From: Chryseobacterium ureilyticum
GTDB lineage: Bacteria > Bacteroidota > Bacteroidia > Flavobacteriales > Weeksellaceae
Length of the DNA: 64,000 nt
Reading direction: 5' to 3'
NCBI RefSeq assembly: GCF_900156735.1
Contig: NZ_FTOL01000001.1
Location: 1,178,001-1,242,000 of the forward strand
Positions 61,947 through 64,000 of the stretch are shown piece after piece (the stretch's first letter is position 1; each line of letters begins with the position of its first letter). The notes under the pieces are model-generated. The model saw only the letters and a list, made by a program, of their open reading frames with translations. It was not told the DNA's origin and ran no database searches. A program made the position numbers and the translations under genes.

Positions 61947-64000
61947 CATTTCTTTACTTATCCACGTACTCTCTGATTTTCCTTTCAGAAAATAATCCCA
62001 CCATTCTAATATTCTCCTGTTTAAATCCCGGGCTTCTTGAGTTCCTATTCCCAGATCATGTCCATGATCAGGATATAATAAAGCGATCACCTGTTTACTG
62101 CTTCTGCGCAGTGCCATATAAAACTCCACCGTCTGCTCAGGAACTACATTTCTATCCTTCAACCCTGTCCATAATAGAATGGGGGCACTCAACTTATCCG
62201 CATTAAGAACAGGACTGTTTTTAAGATATAGCTCTTTATCCTGAAAAAAAGAGCGCCCTATTTCATATTGACCAGTTTCTAACTGCCAGTAATGGGGGCT
62301 TGAATAGTTGTTGTTATAGGAAAAGTAAGAACTTACCAGATCACTTACTCCCGATCCGGAAATATACGCTGAGAATCGATTAGAATGCGTGGCTATAAAA
62401 TTAGTCAGATAGCTGCCAAAGGAGTGTCCGATCAACCCTATTTTATCTATTTTCAAATGATATTCTGTTAAAGCATCCAAAGAGCGGTTCACACAGTCAA
62501 GCCCTGACCATCCCGGAGCCCCCTTTTCAGTTATACAATCAGGAAGATATACAAAATACCCCCTTTCCAATAAAATACGGATATTAAAACCCACTTCATT
62601 ATACCTTGGCAACAGATATGTAGAAGCCTTATCGGACTGCTTCTGGTAAATATGCACAATAAGGGGATATTGACGGGAAGGATCATAATGTAAAGGATAA
62701 TATAAAGTCCCTTTTAAGGGTAACCCGGATGAGCTTGTATAGGAAACAATCTGCTGTTTCAACAATTTCGCCTGCGGATCTGATACGGCGGCATCAAACA
62801 CAAGCTCTTTCTGCTTCCGTTGAGTATCTATCATCCAAAGCTTAGGCGGACTGTTAAAGTTCTCTTCTAAGACAGACATTTTCTGACCATCATCACTGAA
62901 AGATACCGATTTCACATTTTCACCAGAAGAATACAGTATTGTATTCTTCTTATTTTTAAGCCTATGGTAGGACAGCTCTTCTTTTTCCTGATCGCTCACT
63001 TTTAGCAGTACACTATTATCCTCAATAAAATTCTGATAGAAATTAAAACCGGTACACAACGGATGCTGCCTACCGCCCAGAATTTCTACTTTTCCCCCCA
63101 GCCCAGCAGTATCTGCATATAACCTTCCATTTCCTACAGCGTATATCCAAAGTCCGTTATCACTTTCAAAATAGATTGTTCTTGCGTCCTTACTGAAATA
63201 AGGTTTCTTCAATCCCAGACCTTCAATGCTTCGTTTTTCAAAAGTTTCCACATTCAAGAGCTGCCACAATCCCGTAGAATCCATCATTAACAAGTGCCCG
63301 CCATCTTCTGAGCTGACCAATAGAGGTCTAACTATTCCTATCTTATTTCGTTCTCCTGTCTGCACAGTATACAAACTGATATTCAGATCAGGAATATGAT
63401 GAATATAATCCTGCATTTCATCACTTTTAAACACCACAAAATAACGATCATTCCCTATGGAGCTTACCGTTTCCTCTTCCTCAACATCCAACGAAACTGC
63501 TTTATCTCGCTCTGGGTTCCATATCCAATACTTTCGGGACTTCTTACTCCCCCGCTCCCTGCTTTCAAGATCCCTGTCACTTCCATACCAGATCTGAACC
63601 TCTTTTTCTGGATAGGGAACCAAATTCACTGCTTCAATAAGACAGGATAATTCTTTTCCTCCTTCCTGGAACCTAATGAAATCAGCTTGCATATCCTGTT
63701 CTCCCAAAGGATAAAACCATTTCCCTGAGAGAACATTCATTACCATAAGATTACGAAATCCCTTCCTCCTGGACTGTTTATAAATTACTAGATAATGACC
63801 AGAATCCGTTAACTCCATTCGTTCCAACTCAGCCAAGGAGATCAGTTTTTTAAATTCCTTTCCCTCAAGTTTAAGAATATCATATCCGGAATCTGTTTTT
63901 CTCTCCGCAAAAAGGTTCCCTTTTCCATCTGTCAGGTAATAGACTATATCCTTATCTCCAACCAAGATCTTTCCTTCTTTATCCATCACCTGCAATTCTC
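61929..64000 (-). CDS. S9-family prolyl oligopeptidase-like serine peptidase, 5' end outside window
   Basis: About 690 residues are visible and the frame is still open at the window edge; the first in-frame start seen (TTG at 63995) is not a real start. A long beta-propeller-like region (about 1-430) precedes an alpha/beta hydrolase with Ser in LIGHSFGSYLTNF, Asp in LLWTGLKDRNVVPEQT and His in YPDHGHDLGIG. The unseen N-terminus probably has a signal peptide. Bacteroidota S9 peptidases of this kind cleave peptides outside the membrane. Its shared terminator with the DUF6520-like cassette hints at a related unit; the substrate is unknown. Confidence 0.88.
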   Translation of the reverse strand, partial: ELQVMDKEGKILVGDKDIVYYLTDGKGNLFAERKTDSGYDILKLEGKEFKKLISLAELERMELTDSGHYLVIYKQSRRKGFRNLMVMNVLSGKWFYPLGEQDMQADFIRFQEGGKELSCLIEAVNLVPYPEKEVQIWYGSDRDLESRERGSKKSRKYWIWNPERDKAVSLDVEEEETVSSIGNDRYFVVFKSDEMQDYIHHIPDLNISLYTVQTGERNKIGIVRPLLVSSEDGGHLLMMDSTGLWQLLNVETFEKRSIEGLGLKKPYFSKDARTIYFESDNGLWIYAVGNGRLYADTAGLGGKVEILGGRQHPLCTGFNFYQNFIEDNSVLLKVSDQEKEELSYHRLKNKKNTILYSSGENVKSVSFSDDGQKMSVLEENFNSPPKLWMIDTQRKQKELVFDAAVSDPQAKLLKQQIVSYTSSSGLPLKGTLYYPLHYDPSRQYPLIVHIYQKQSDKASTYLLPRYNEVGFNIRILLERGYFVYLPDCITEKGAPGWSGLDCVNRSLDALTEYHLKIDKIGLIGHSFGSYLTNFIATHSNRFSAYISGSGVSDLVSSYFSYNNNYSSPHYWQLETGQYEIGRSFFQDKELYLKNSPVLNADKLSAPILLWTGLKDRNVVPEQTVEFYMALRRSSKQVIALLYPDHGHDLGIGTQEARDLNRRILEWWDYFLKGKSESTWISKEMKKDAD

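Noticed and set aside
1..64000. CRISPR arrays, tRNA, rRNA, complete insertion sequences
   Set aside because: I looked for regularly spaced direct repeats, tRNA-like cloverleaf ends and transposase motifs with terminal repeats and found none that hold up.

Overview
The window is AT-rich DNA from a member of the Bacteroidota, most probably Chryseobacterium or a close Weeksellaceae relative. The evidence is the TAnnTTTG-type -7 promoter boxes, the near absence of Shine-Dalgarno sites, two proteins with type IX secretion (T9SS) sorting tails, a TonB-dependent receptor, an RteC-type mobile-element regulator, a zeaxanthin-type carotenoid operon, and MauE/DoxX plus DUF6520-like small-protein genes. 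No rRNA, tRNA or CRISPR array was seen.

Region 1 (1-13051, all minus strand) is a nearly complete assimilatory sulfate-to-cysteine pathway. Reading 5' to 3', it holds an Rrf2 regulator, then cysH (APS reductase), cysD, cysN, a serine acetyltransferase, cysK, the siroheme methylase cobA, cysJ, cysI, a TonB-dependent receptor and the start of a precorrin-2 dehydrogenase cut by the window edge. A TAnnTTTG promoter with an overlapping dyad lies before cysH. Between cysI and the receptor is a five-codon reading frame, Met-Cys-Met-Cys-Cys-stop, preceded by a purine-rich ribosome site and followed by a long inverted repeat. It is a candidate sulfur-amino-acid-sensing leader and the most striking observation here.

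Region 2 (13430-25872) holds a GNAT acetyltransferase, a secreted M43 metalloprotease, and a hydroxyproline catabolic operon (oxidase, 4-hydroxyproline epimerase, 2-oxoglutarate semialdehyde dehydrogenase, dihydrodipicolinate-synthase-like deaminase) with an AraC regulator. Divergent from these are a Xaa-Pro aminopeptidase and a dipeptidyl peptidase IV. Together they look like a route for using proline- or hydroxyproline-rich (collagen-like) peptides.

Region 3 (25915-38368) is mixed: an alkyladenine glycosylase, a LytS/LytR-type two-component pair, a DoxX-like membrane protein, a TlpA thioredoxin with a Cys-rich rhodanese, a SUKH-like protein ending in an L7/L12-like domain, a flavoprotein dehydrogenase with a short-chain dehydrogenase, a T9SS propeller protein, and a MarR regulator.

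Region 4 (38425-45693) is a phosphorelay locus: two stand-alone receivers, CheB and CheR catalytic proteins, a 1200-residue CHASE3/GAF hybrid kinase with three receivers, and a receiver-PAS-kinase. No chemotaxis or flagellar genes are present. Region 4b (45709-46605) contains decayed genes, including a Crp/Fnr regulator.

Region 5 (46606-52458) runs MarR-crtI-crtB-SRPBCC-crtZ-lycopene cyclase-lipocalin-ribA, a carotenoid operon. The upstream MarR is a paralogue of the one in region 3 and shares its promoter sequence.

Region 6 (52905-64000) is accessory: an rteC plus excisionase-like pair with a perfect dyad between them, then a TPR-AraC regulator divergent from a cassette of a small lipoprotein, an ATGA-coupled 57-residue protein, a MauE/DoxX protein with a CxC motif and a four-cysteine DUF6520-like peptide. 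Further on are an AraC regulator, a tandem-repeat lipoprotein and an S9 peptidase that runs off the window. The cassette and the S9 peptidase gene end in the same terminator hairpin.
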